From Palsa-189 sp963803735 (GTDB lineage: Bacteria > Acidobacteriota > Terriglobia > Acidiferrales > UBA7541), in contig CAWDNV010000022.1 in NCBI GenBank assembly GCA_963803735.1, forward strand, positions 124,001 through 188,000: a stretch of DNA of 64,000 bases. The letters are read 5' to 3'. Shown here one piece after another: positions 35,101 through 43,105 of the stretch. The notes below the pieces were generated by a model. The model saw only the letters and a program-made list of their open reading frames with translations. It did not search any database and was not told the origin of the DNA. Both the position numbers and the translations under genes were made by a program. The stretch's first letter is position 1. Each line of letters begins with the position of its first letter.

Positions 35101-35916
35101 GGCGTCGCCGTGAAGGGTGTTGGTCCCCGACTTGATCCCCACATTTACGATCGCGCCGGCCTTCCAGCCATATTCCGCCTTGGGATTTTCCATGAGGTTG
35201 AATTCTTGAATGGCGTCCACGGGCAGAATCGTCGCTCCATCCGTGAACGGACTCGGCATATTGATGACGGGGCGGGCATCAAAGAAATTGGCGTTGATCA
35301 CGCCGTCTATCAGCCAGACCGACTCGTCGGGACGGACGCCGTTGGTGCTTTGGGTCCATGGTCCGCCGCCCGGTTGGAGCATGACTCCCGGGCGCAAGCC
35401 CAACAGGTTCTGGTAATCCCGCCCATTGAGCGGCAGATCAGCGATATCCGCGTTGTTGAGCGTGCCGCCCAGAGTGGCGTTGGTCGTCTCCACCAGCGGA
35501 ATCGATTCAGTTACGGTAAGTGTCTGAGTCTGCTCGCCGGGCTGCAGACTCAGGTCCACCCGAGGCTCCTTGCCAACCTCGAGGATGATGTTCTGACGTT
35601 CCACCGTCTTGAAACCTTTGGCCTCGGCGCGAACTGTATATTTTCCGGGCTGTAGGTTGGGAGCGTTGTACTCTCCAGCATCATCCGTGGTCAGTGTTCG
35701 CGAGATGCCTCTGTCTACGTCCAAAACTGTGACCGTAGCGCCAGCCATCACGCCGCCAGTTTGGTCGGTAACGGCTCCAAGAATACGACCGTAACTACCT
35801 TGCGAGAAAAGCGGAATGCAAATCAGAAGCGCGCCTAGTGTTGCACTCAGCAGCACTACGGCTCGCCTCGCCGACCTACAAATACAAAATGGAAATCCTC
35901 GTTGGAAGGAATTCAT
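32134..35916 (-). CDS. Oar-type TonB-dependent receptor
   Basis: 1260 residues. A signal/anchor near residues 17-38 is followed by a carboxypeptidase-regulatory-like beta-sandwich (GRILGAVTDQTGGVMAGATV, AGEYNAPNLQPGKYTVRAEA), a plug domain (ADLPLNGRDYQNLLGLRPGV; WLIDGVINANFFDARP) and a long outer-membrane beta-barrel ending MQLGLKLTF with the C-terminal Phe typical of barrels. This architecture, expanded in Acidobacteria, takes up or displays large substrates; ligand unknown. The N-terminus has no STN domain, so it is not a FecIR-type transducer. Its position among exported cytochromes and DLxGxW proteins hints at a shared substrate. Confidence 0.85.
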   Translation of the reverse strand: MNSFQRGFPFCICRSARRAVVLLSATLGALLICIPLFSQGSYGRILGAVTDQTGGVMAGATVTVLDVDRGISRTLTTDDAGEYNAPNLQPGKYTVRAEAKGFKTVERQNIILEVGKEPRVDLSLQPGEQTQTLTVTESIPLVETTNATLGGTLNNADIADLPLNGRDYQNLLGLRPGVMLQPGGGPWTQSTNGVRPDESVWLIDGVINANFFDARPVINMPSPFTDGATILPVDAIQEFNLMENPKAEYGWKAGAIVNVGIKSGTNTLHGDAYAFGRYQNWDARNYFNIAPQNGVCALNPNVVSVCDQTPAQLKQFGATVGGPIKKDKLFFFAGYEGLRSFIGFVGGLPVPATQSVGDASKSMVDAIAALQTATVPLSAVSLKLAGCTAGASPTCTGGLFPNSGTSTSFLSTFPTSNQSDNGVAKIDYHLNDKNTINGMFFLGNYNAVGEDHPFAQIQSTDTVPIRAWSDTVSWVFTPSSNVVNEMRFGYNRISFNFVNIDVNTPASTYGINTGITNPLAGGLPSITIGSFGNGGTPVVGTAFNRPQYFTPNPYYDFQDSVSILRGKHALKFGGEFTHIEADAQVFNNGRGRFDFNGKAQTIAGAPSTSLEDFFAGTPSDGVLLTGTPLSKLSFMNFAGFVQDDWRVTPRVIVNAGLRYMYLTPMKDANNNLGNFDPTSPTGLVQQGQAGHSTIYKADPYDFEPRLGLAWDVKGDGRTVVRAGVGLVHETWSLETFEGQFGMQNNGSTAINAIPTAASISCGISALIPSISCPSSGGGTNALGSATFAPSALCWDPAVTSGLAHTAACSGGQATVFPAATGGPKCGDGVNGAPSPCDLMGVDQKLRLPYVVNYNLSVQHQLGSNFSIEVAYVGNHGFRLLNFADINQAPLGAGWCLNALTAAQLADACGPTATPGSYNGVATQEARPFYTKFPYLGFINFVTNKSYSNYNSAQVTLIKRMSQGLSFTAGYTYAHGLDSGSLNRFGLNPENSNNLAGEYASSDFDIRHRVTFTVTYNLPGKKGYGQMLEGWQINSIVNYATAQPWQTFDNSDNFSGTGEKADRWSFFGNPADFPSGKNSIPYCSGFGVAGGAVTTGSATCGFADPYNAGSNTDPLSAAATASAIAGCAAHAPSPATLAAAGCYVSTNGSSFMVPPGLGTFGNMGRNIFRDSGYHNLDLSLFKNFHFTERFGAQLRWEVFNVFNIPIAANPSGASSFVNTGNTPGPNAVFGASFLTPDFAAGNPLIGSGSQRVMQLGLKLTF

Positions 35917-36240
35917 AGAAGCACCCCATTAAACCCCTATTGGAAATCGGAAGACTTGGCCCAGCAGCCCCAGGGAAGAGCCCCACAGCTATGGCAGAAA
36001 CGCTAGAAGTTTTCAGGAGGAAAGTCAATACGGAACATCGTGAAGCGACTACTCGGTCCCGAAGTTTACAAAATGGTTACATGCGCGATACATTCTCGGA
36101 TTCTCACCGAGCTTATTTGGGCTGCGAGCACTGTCGCGCGTGCGCTGCTATTCTCCTGCTTGTCCTCGGAATCTCGAGATCTTTTGAATCCAGAGTCCCA
36201 GCGTTAACATTGACCGTATTTCTCTCCTCGGGAGGTAAAG
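35917..36240. other. divergent intergenic region, no gene seen
   Basis: 324 nt between the receptor gene and the Tat-exported hydrolase gene. An open frame crosses it on the plus strand but has irregular composition and no ribosome site. Presumed to carry promoters for both flanking genes. Confidence 0.5.
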
Positions 36241-37266
36241 ATGTCCAACTCCAGTCGCCGCGAATTCACGAAAAAATCCTTGCTGCTCGCGCTCGGCCCT
36301 GTGGCTGCGGAAAACGCGCTTTTTTCTTCTGCGCTACCCGCCGTGGCTGCCCAACCTCAAACGCCCACCCACGATTTCTTCGCAGGCTTCAAACGCGAGC
36401 AGATTAAGACGACCGGCGCGACGATCAACCTCGTGTACGGCGGCAAAGGCTCGCCCGTGCTGCTTATGCACGGCATCCCCGAAACGCACCTACTTTGGCG
36501 CAAAGTCGCGCCCATCCTGTCGCAAAATTTTACGTTAGTAATTACGGACCTTCGCGGTTACGGCGATAGCAGCAAACCTCCCGGCGGCGCCGACCACTTT
36601 GGCTACTCCAAGCGCGCCATGGCGCAGGACCAGGTCGAAGTGATGCAGCATCTGGGATTCCCGAAATTCGCAGTTGTGGGGCACGACCGCGGCGGCCGCG
36701 TCGCCCATCGTATGGCTCTTGATCACGCCGATCGCGTCACCAGGCTCGCCATCCTCGATATTGTGCCCACCTACAAGTGCTACCAAACCGTGAACCAGGA
36801 CTTCGCCACGGTCTTCTTCCACTGGTTTTTGCTCGTCCAGCCGCCGCCGTTCCCCGAAACAATGCTCGGCAACAGCGCCGAGCTCTTCCTCAAATACATG
36901 TTATTCCGTCTTGGCGGTGAAACTCCCCGCGAAGGCCTTCCCGAATGGGTCGATCAGTCCGCCTACAACGAATATCTGCGCTGCTTCCGCGACCCGGCCG
37001 CGATTCGTGCTCTCTGCGAAGACTACCGCGCGGCCGCATCCATCGACTTGGCTCATGACAAAGAGGACCTCAACAAGAAAATCGAGTGCCCCTTTCTCGT
37101 CCTCTGGTCCGAAAAAGGGCCGTTCCATCGCATGTACGACGTTCTGCAGACTTGGAAAGAGCGCTCCAGCCAGGTCGCCGGCAGAGCTCTTCCCACCGGC
37201 CATTTCCTTCCGGAGCAAGTCCCGGATCAATTGATCGCCGAGCTCAAACCGTTTTTGGGAGCCTGA
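36241..37266 (+). CDS. Tat-exported alpha/beta hydrolase (haloacetate dehalogenase/epoxide hydrolase-like)
   Basis: 341 residues. A twin-arginine signal SRREFTKKSLLLALG opens the protein. The alpha/beta-hydrolase core shows HGIPETHLLW (oxyanion HGxP), DLRGYGDSSKP, the nucleophile elbow VGHDRGGRVAH with Asp as nucleophile, and the C-terminal His in TGHFLPEQ. Asp at the elbow and the DRGGR context point to the haloacetate dehalogenase/epoxide hydrolase subgroup rather than esterases. Export is unusual for dehalogenases. GGGAGG ribosome site. Confidence 0.82.
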   Translation: MSNSSRREFTKKSLLLALGPVAAENALFSSALPAVAAQPQTPTHDFFAGFKREQIKTTGATINLVYGGKGSPVLLMHGIPETHLLWRKVAPILSQNFTLVITDLRGYGDSSKPPGGADHFGYSKRAMAQDQVEVMQHLGFPKFAVVGHDRGGRVAHRMALDHADRVTRLAILDIVPTYKCYQTVNQDFATVFFHWFLLVQPPPFPETMLGNSAELFLKYMLFRLGGETPREGLPEWVDQSAYNEYLRCFRDPAAIRALCEDYRAAASIDLAHDKEDLNKKIECPFLVLWSEKGPFHRMYDVLQTWKERSSQVAGRALPTGHFLPEQVPDQLIAELKPFLGA

Positions 37267-37298
37267 TTAAGCGCGCAAAAAAGCCCCGCGGTTCGTCT

Positions 37299-37326
37299 TT
37301 GCGGAAATATTCTTTGCAAATATAAT
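37299..37326 (+). promoter_or_regulatory. sigma-70 promoter of tRNA-Arg
   Basis: TTGCGG (37299-37304), a 16-nt spacer and a perfect TATAAT (37321-37326), placing the transcription start about 14 nt before the mature tRNA. Confidence 0.65.
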
Positions 37327-37346
37327 GCTATAGTCGAAAGACTGCG

Positions 37347-37423
37347 GGTCCCGTAGCTCAACTGGATAGAGCGCCTGCCTACGAAGCAGGAGGTTGGGAG
37401 TTCGACCCTCCCCGGGGCCGCCA
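37347..37423 (+). tRNA. tRNA-Arg (anticodon ACG)
   Basis: 77 nt with encoded CCA. Acceptor stem 37347-37353 pairs with 37413-37419 (one G-U), D arm GCTC...GAGC, anticodon stem CCTGC/GCAGG with loop CTACGAA (anticodon ACG, read as inosine for CGU/CGC/CGA), T stem GGGAG/CTCCC with TTCGACC loop. All arms fold. Confidence 0.97.
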
Positions 37424-37580
37424 CTTTAGAATTCGGCCTCAAGATTCCGATAGTAGTAACACTCCACCCGCTGCTGAGCGATTTTCGTATCCAAACGTAG
37501 CGTCCTCATCCGTCCGGTATGTCGTCTCGCTCAGGAAGCAAATCCTATGGTCGCCACGGGCCCGGAATCAGAATTAAGAT

Positions 37581-40500
37581 TTACTCTCTCGTTTGCGCCT
37601 GTCTCTCCTGTCCGAATGACGCATGCAGGGAAAGCGTGATCACCTTGGCTCCGCCATCGAGCGTGATGGGCTCGAGCCTGCACTCGAACTTCCTGCGCGC
37701 GTCCCCGTCCATCTTCAACTCCACGGTAAAGGGAGCGCTCGCGGCACCGGTCCGTTGAGCCTTCTGCAGGGCCTTTTGGAGCTCCGGGTTATCGGAGAGG
37801 AAACGATTCTGTTCGTGCAGCGGGCGATTCTGCACCGTTTCTGGGCTGACCTGAAACACCCGATAAAACGATGGCGTCGCCGCCTTGACTCGCAAGTGCG
37901 GGTCGAGGACCAGCATAAATTCCGCCGCCCCACCCGCCGCAATATCTTCCGCGCCCGCCCCCTCTCGCAGCGTCTGAGGCATGCCGATAAACGTGATCAC
38001 CGCTCCTTCAATTTTCTGCTCGCTCGTGCGATAAGGCGTGGCCCGCAAAATGTAGGACTTTCCGGATCGCACGCGCACCTCGCGCTCAAAGGGGATTAGC
38101 TCGCTAACCAACTTCACGATCAGGCCATGCAGATTGGGGACATTCAGACCCGCGTTAATGTCCTCGAAGGGCCGGCCCACGTCGGCGGGAATCAACCCCA
38201 GAATTTTTTGCGCCTCCGGGGTGAACCGCCGAATCTTCAGATCGCTTCCGAGCATGACCACAGCGACGTCAATGCTGGCCAGCAGGTTGAGCAAGTCGTT
38301 ATTCGTTTGTGTGATTTCCAGGTTGCGGCTGCGCAGTTCATCGTTGACCGTCGATAGTTCCTCGTTCGTCGATTGCAACTCTTCCTTGGCAGTCTCCAGT
38401 TCTTCGTTGGTGCTCTGCAATTCCTCATTGCTGGAAAGGATCTCTTCGTTGGCGGACTGCAGCTCCTCGTTGGTCGCCTCCTGATTTTCGATCACCGTGT
38501 GCAGATACTCGGTCGTCGCCGCCAATTCCTGTTCCAGTTTGGCCAGACGCTTCGATGAGCTATCCCTTCGGAGCGCCACCATGCGGCGCTTGCCCACCCG
38601 TTGTTCCCATTCCGCGCCGGCTTCCTCGAATACGATCATTAAGTAGGGTTCGCGCGTATTGGCCACGTGCAGCGGAATCACCTCGAACGTGACGTCGCGA
38701 ACGGAGCCGTCGGTCTTGACGTCCACGTGTTCCCGCCGCACCGTCACATTCTCTTTTTTTGCGCGCGTGATGGCATTGCGCAATTCGAGCAACAGCCCTT
38801 CCCGGGCCATCTTCAGGATGCTCAGCGTGGCTCGCCCCGAGGAAAGCTTCAAATAGCGGTCCACGTTTCCCCGCGAATGAACCACCTCGAGCCCTTCATC
38901 GACGAAAACCGCTGCGGGTCCGAATTGCTGCAGCAGCCGACGGTCGAATTCCTTCTGCGCCTCGGCGGCGTTCCATGACGGCTCCTTCCTGGCTACCAGG
39001 TGAGGCTTTGTGCCCGGCCCGATCCTCTCCGCATAGCGGCCCAGGGAAAACGCCACCGCGGGCCGGATGGCCGTCGATCGCTTCGCGTAAATCTTGTTCG
39101 CTCGATCTTCCAGAGAAAACAGATTGCTCAGTGTGCCAACGCTTTCGGCACTCCCCAGTGTGAGAAATCCGCTAGGTTTGAGTGCGTAATGGAAAAGAGA
39201 GACGACGTTCTTCTGAACCGGCGCTTCCAGATAGATCAGCAAGTTTCGGCAACAGATCAGGTCCATTTGCGAGAACGGTGGATCGACCAGCACGTTCTGT
39301 TGGGCAAAGATGCACATATCGCGAACGATCTTATTGATGCGGTAGCCGCCCTCCACCTTCGTAAAGAACCGGCGTAGCCGTTCCGGCGAAACGTCGCTTT
39401 GAATATTTTCGGGATAAACGCCGTTACGCGCTTTGTTGACGCTGGTCTCGCTCACGTCCGATCCAAAAATCTGCAAAGGCAGGGAGGAAACCTTCTCGCC
39501 CAGGAATTCCAGCAGCGCGATGGCCAGTGAGTAAGTTTCTTCGCCTGAGGAGCAGCCGGGCGCCCAGACGCGGATAGGGGAGTTCGCGGGGTGCTTCTTC
39601 AGGAGAGTGGGGAAAACGCGCGCCTTTAAGGCTTCGAAGACCGAGGGATTACGGAAGAAGCTGGTCACATTGATCAGCATGTCCTGGTAGAGGGCTTTGA
39701 GCTCAGCTGGGTTCTGTTGCAGGTACTTGACGTAACGCGGCAGCGTGTCCATTTTGTGAACGATCATGCGCCGCTGGACGCGGCGCCGAATCGTGGTGTG
39801 CCGGTAATGCGTGAAGTCCACGCCGGTGCTCTTGCGGATCAGCTCGAAAATCGTGTTCAGCCCAATGTGTTGTTCGGGCACAAGGTCGGCGGCCGTTTCT
39901 TTTCCGTTATGAGCGATGTACGGGTGGCTCGCAATGCGCGTCAACTCACGGGCAATCTCGCTGGGCGGCAGTACAAAGTCCACGCAGCCCGCGGCAATGG
40001 CGCTGCGCGGCATGCCGTCGTGCCTGGCGGTCGTTTCATCCTGGGCGAACGTCACTCCGCCTTGCGCCTGAATCTCGGCCAGACCCAGCGTTCCGTCAGT
40101 CCCTGATCCGGAGAGAATCACGCCGATGGCGTTATTGCCGTGCGCCTCCGCGAGGGTCCGCATGAAATAATCGACAGCCATGTGCTGTCGCTGCATTTCT
40201 TCGCGCGCGGTGAGGCGCAGGGTATGATTGTGGATGGTCATCGTTGCATTCGGAGGGATAACGTACACGTGGTCCGGCTCGATGCCCATTCCGTCTTTCA
40301 CTTCCAGTACGGGCATTCTCGTTGAACGGGAGATGAGCTCCCTCAACATGCTTTCGTGCTTGGGATCGAGATGTTGGACGAGCACGAAGGCCATTCCGGT
40401 GTCCGGAGGGAGATGGGAGAGCAGCTCGGTAAAGGCCTCCAGCCCGCCTGCGGAAGCCCCGATAGCGACTACCACTACACCCTCTTCGTGGTGAGCCTCC

Positions 40501-40583
40501 GGGCGTGCGTTCGCAGCGACTAACTTCCATGGCTTATCGTCCTGGGTCCTGTTCTTGTTCTTGGTCGATGTCTTTCGTTTCAC
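37581..40583 (-). CDS. CheB-CheR-PAS fusion protein
   Basis: 1000 residues, starting at a GTG that overlaps the upstream kinase gene by 4 nt. Domains: CheB methylesterase (about 35-225; nucleophile GASAGG, QHLDP, GTDGTLG), CheR methyltransferase (about 240-500; RNPSVFE, WAPGCSSGEETYSLA, RNLLIYL), an atypical PAS/linker, a long Glu/Asn/Ser coiled coil (about 715-790, repeats of the form NEELQS), then two PAS domains (about 800-990). No receiver domain precedes CheB and no histidine kinase domain follows, unlike many CheB/CheR fusions. It probably senses a signal through PAS and the coil and modifies a receptor; no MCP gene is in the window. Confidence 0.88.
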   Translation of the reverse strand: MKRKTSTKNKNRTQDDKPWKLVAANARPEAHHEEGVVVVAIGASAGGLEAFTELLSHLPPDTGMAFVLVQHLDPKHESMLRELISRSTRMPVLEVKDGMGIEPDHVYVIPPNATMTIHNHTLRLTAREEMQRQHMAVDYFMRTLAEAHGNNAIGVILSGSGTDGTLGLAEIQAQGGVTFAQDETTARHDGMPRSAIAAGCVDFVLPPSEIARELTRIASHPYIAHNGKETAADLVPEQHIGLNTIFELIRKSTGVDFTHYRHTTIRRRVQRRMIVHKMDTLPRYVKYLQQNPAELKALYQDMLINVTSFFRNPSVFEALKARVFPTLLKKHPANSPIRVWAPGCSSGEETYSLAIALLEFLGEKVSSLPLQIFGSDVSETSVNKARNGVYPENIQSDVSPERLRRFFTKVEGGYRINKIVRDMCIFAQQNVLVDPPFSQMDLICCRNLLIYLEAPVQKNVVSLFHYALKPSGFLTLGSAESVGTLSNLFSLEDRANKIYAKRSTAIRPAVAFSLGRYAERIGPGTKPHLVARKEPSWNAAEAQKEFDRRLLQQFGPAAVFVDEGLEVVHSRGNVDRYLKLSSGRATLSILKMAREGLLLELRNAITRAKKENVTVRREHVDVKTDGSVRDVTFEVIPLHVANTREPYLMIVFEEAGAEWEQRVGKRRMVALRRDSSSKRLAKLEQELAATTEYLHTVIENQEATNEELQSANEEILSSNEELQSTNEELETAKEELQSTNEELSTVNDELRSRNLEITQTNNDLLNLLASIDVAVVMLGSDLKIRRFTPEAQKILGLIPADVGRPFEDINAGLNVPNLHGLIVKLVSELIPFEREVRVRSGKSYILRATPYRTSEQKIEGAVITFIGMPQTLREGAGAEDIAAGGAAEFMLVLDPHLRVKAATPSFYRVFQVSPETVQNRPLHEQNRFLSDNPELQKALQKAQRTGAASAPFTVELKMDGDARRKFECRLEPITLDGGAKVITLSLHASFGQERQAQTRE

Positions 40584-42163
40584 CTTGACCTCCGGGAGGC
40601 AGCCCGGCGCCTTGCGTGCGCCGCTCGGAATTCCCGGCCCTCTCTTCTCGCTTCTCCTCTCCCATTCGTTCCAATGGCTGCATTGTCGATGCGAAGGTCT
40701 CTTATTTCCAGCCGCTTGCCCGCGGTCCTTGATTTGCGCTCTTCGTCCTCCTCTCCTGTTTGTGCTGTTTGTGCTCGCTGCAGTGGAAACACGGCCGATA
40801 CGGCAGTGCCCATCCCACTCGACTCAATTTCCAGCTGACCGCCCAACTCGCGCACGCGCTCGTACATTCCTCGAAGCCCGATTCCCTCGATCGCCCGGCC
40901 CTGTTTGATCTGTTCGATTATCTCCGCGGAGACGCCGACTCCGCTGTCCGTGATCCGAAGCTCAGCTCGGTCCTTGTGCTCCGAAAGCCTCACCCATGCC
41001 GCATCGCTCTTCGAATGCCGCTGCACGTTTGTCAGCGATTCTTGCACGATGCGGAAAAGCGCCAGTTCCATCTCCCCAGGCAGCCGGCTGAATTCGTCAG
41101 GCGCATTCAGATGCACTTCAATTCCGCTGCGTTCCGCAAATCCCGCCGTAAACCAGCGCAAGGCGGCGAGCAGTCCCAACTCATCGAGCAGTGGGGGGTG
41201 CAGCAGATAGGAAACCGAGCGCACTTCCTGTACGCATCTTTCCAGCGTCTCTGAACTTTCCTCTAGCAGTGCGCGATGCCGCTCCTCGAGCACTGTGCTT
41301 TCCCTCTTCACGAGCTCTACATTGATCTTGATGCTGGTCAAGTACTGTCCCAGGCTGTCGTGGAGTTCCCGGCTGATATGGCGGCGCTCATCGTCCTGCA
41401 AGCGCATCAGGCGCGAAGTGAGCGCGCGGATCCGTTCTTCAGCCCGCTTTAGGTCTGTAATGTCGTTCATCACGCCGACCAGTTCAGGCGGCCGGCCGGG
41501 TTGTTCCGCAACTTCGGCAGCCGCGTGGAACCAGACGATCTGGCCGTGCACGTCGATCATCCGAAACTCGAAGTCAAGCCTGCTTCGCTCAAGTAAGATG
41601 TTCTCGCATATGCTTGCCACGCGTTCGCGGTCATCCGGGAAAAGATGCTTTTTCCAAAAATTCGTCTCTCCCGTCCATCGTTCCAGCCAATAACCCAGGA
41701 TCGCCCGCGCATGTGCGCTCACGTACGTGAACTCCAGCGTCTCGGGCAAGGCTCTCCACAGGATCGCTCCCACAAACTTGCAAGTCTGCGCCAATTGCCT
41801 TTCGGCCAGGGCGTGGGCGCTGCGGCCGGAAATATCTTCAAATAAGATGCCGACGCTGCGCGGGCCTGATGGGAATGCCGAAACCATAGACAGGCGCTCA
41901 TTCTGTGTAGCAGATCCTCTGGTCTCGACGATTCCAAGCGTTCTGGGGCGCCGCTTGCTGAGGACCTCGCGGTAGACGTTCGGCAGGTCTACAACGGAAC
42001 TTAGGCGCAGGCGCGCACTGGAAAGGAACGTTTCAATCGACGGTGCGACTAAATTCGAGGCAAAGTTGTTGATTGAGGCAAGCTGCCACGTCGATATGTC
42101 GCTTGGATCGGGAAAATCGAGCAGGGCTACACCCATCGGAAGGCTTTCGAACAACTCCTCCAT
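40580..42163 (-). CDS. PAS-containing sensor histidine kinase (NarL-partner, HisKA_3 type)
   Basis: About 527 residues. The frame is open to 42268, but the ATG at 42163 (MEELFESLPMGVALLDFPD) has GAGGA 5 nt upstream. Two PAS-like modules come first, the second being a PAS_3 fold (AHARAILGYWLERWTGE; RLDFEFRMIDVHGQIVWFHA). HisKA_3 phosphoacceptor: RHISRELHDSLGQYLTSIKI, His in ELHDSLGQ near residue 275. HATPase: VQRHSKSDAAW, ITDSGVGVS and GIGLRGMYERV. The C-terminal tail of about 65 residues after VFPLQRAQ is Arg/Glu-rich and looks unstructured. Its stop overlaps the GTG of the CheB-CheR gene (GTGA). No paired NarL-type regulator is adjacent. Confidence 0.88.
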   Translation of the reverse strand: MEELFESLPMGVALLDFPDPSDISTWQLASINNFASNLVAPSIETFLSSARLRLSSVVDLPNVYREVLSKRRPRTLGIVETRGSATQNERLSMVSAFPSGPRSVGILFEDISGRSAHALAERQLAQTCKFVGAILWRALPETLEFTYVSAHARAILGYWLERWTGETNFWKKHLFPDDRERVASICENILLERSRLDFEFRMIDVHGQIVWFHAAAEVAEQPGRPPELVGVMNDITDLKRAEERIRALTSRLMRLQDDERRHISRELHDSLGQYLTSIKINVELVKRESTVLEERHRALLEESSETLERCVQEVRSVSYLLHPPLLDELGLLAALRWFTAGFAERSGIEVHLNAPDEFSRLPGEMELALFRIVQESLTNVQRHSKSDAAWVRLSEHKDRAELRITDSGVGVSAEIIEQIKQGRAIEGIGLRGMYERVRELGGQLEIESSGMGTAVSAVFPLQRAQTAQTGEEDEERKSRTAGKRLEIRDLRIDNAAIGTNGRGEARREGREFRAAHARRRAASRRSR

Positions 42164-43105
42164 GGGCGTCCTCGACGCACGATGTCGCTGCCTTGTCATC
42201 AAGTGACTGTGGCCCAAACCAATCAATTGAACGGAAGGGCAGGAAGAAAAAAGAAGAGTGAGCCGCACACTCTTCTATGCGGTTACGGCGCTAAGTCTAG
42301 CATACGCTATCCGCTACCGCCACGCAGCCCTGCCCGTGCTTCGGGCCCTAAACCAAAGATGCCGGTCCCCCCTCCCCGGACACGTTGTGCAAACCGAAGC
42401 GGTCGCCTTTGCCCCGAAGCATCCTTCCTCGTTTTCCCTGTGTTCGTCGTCACCGGAATTAATTGCGATTGTCATCCTTCTATGAAAACAGACGCATCTG
42501 CCGCCATCATCCCGGACCGTGTCATCCTGAGGGGCGGTCTGTGCCCCGAAGGATCTCTCCTTCATTTTGTCGTGTTGGTACCGAACGCATTTGCTTACTT
42601 GTAGCCCCAGGGCGCGCTCGCGGCCCTGAGGCATTTTCTGCCTGTGCACTTTTCTGCCGCTTGGTCGGCCTGGGGTGGTGGAAGCCGCTGGGATATTGTT
42701 TCGAAACGTCACAACAAACGTTGTCATCACGAGCCAGGATCTGTAGTTCTCATAAAACCAGTGTCATTCGAAGAAATCTCTTCATTCGAACGATGTGTTC
42801 CGTAGAATACTAACTAGATACCCGTTGATAACATCGCACATGTTCTTCGCTAATCCCGCGATCTGCCCGGGCCTCGGCGGTTTTCTCCTGACCTCCGTGC
42901 GCCCCGCGCGGACGACCCGACGAACTCATGCGCTCCGACTCATCGGTTCATCCCACGACTCGCGCCTCAGTCTGGCGTATCTACCAGCCCAAAGGCGAAG
43001 GCTTGCAGGCCGAAACTGCCCGCAAGGACACCTAGAATATATGCGACCTAACTCTACTGGAATGAACACTTGCGCAAAAAGGGGAGGGGGGTGGGACAGC
43101 CGTTT
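42164..43105. other. long intergenic region with degenerate intergenic repeats
   Basis: About 940 nt without a convincing gene. Near 42527-42559 there is a block reading TGTCATCCTGAGGGGCGG followed by CCCCGAAGGATCT, and weaker echoes at 42470-42480 and 42761-42785. Such tracts resemble dispersed intergenic repeats common in acidobacterial genomes. The open frames across it are irregular in composition. Confidence 0.4.

Noticed and set aside
35940..36407. 155-residue plus-strand ORF ahead of the Tat hydrolase
   Set aside because: No ribosome site, irregular composition, and it overlaps the well-supported hydrolase start.
38340..38480. Tandem DNA repeats resembling a satellite or CRISPR-like array
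   Set aside because: The periodicity encodes the NEELQS coiled coil of the CheB-CheR protein; spacers are not unique and repeats are not conserved at DNA level.
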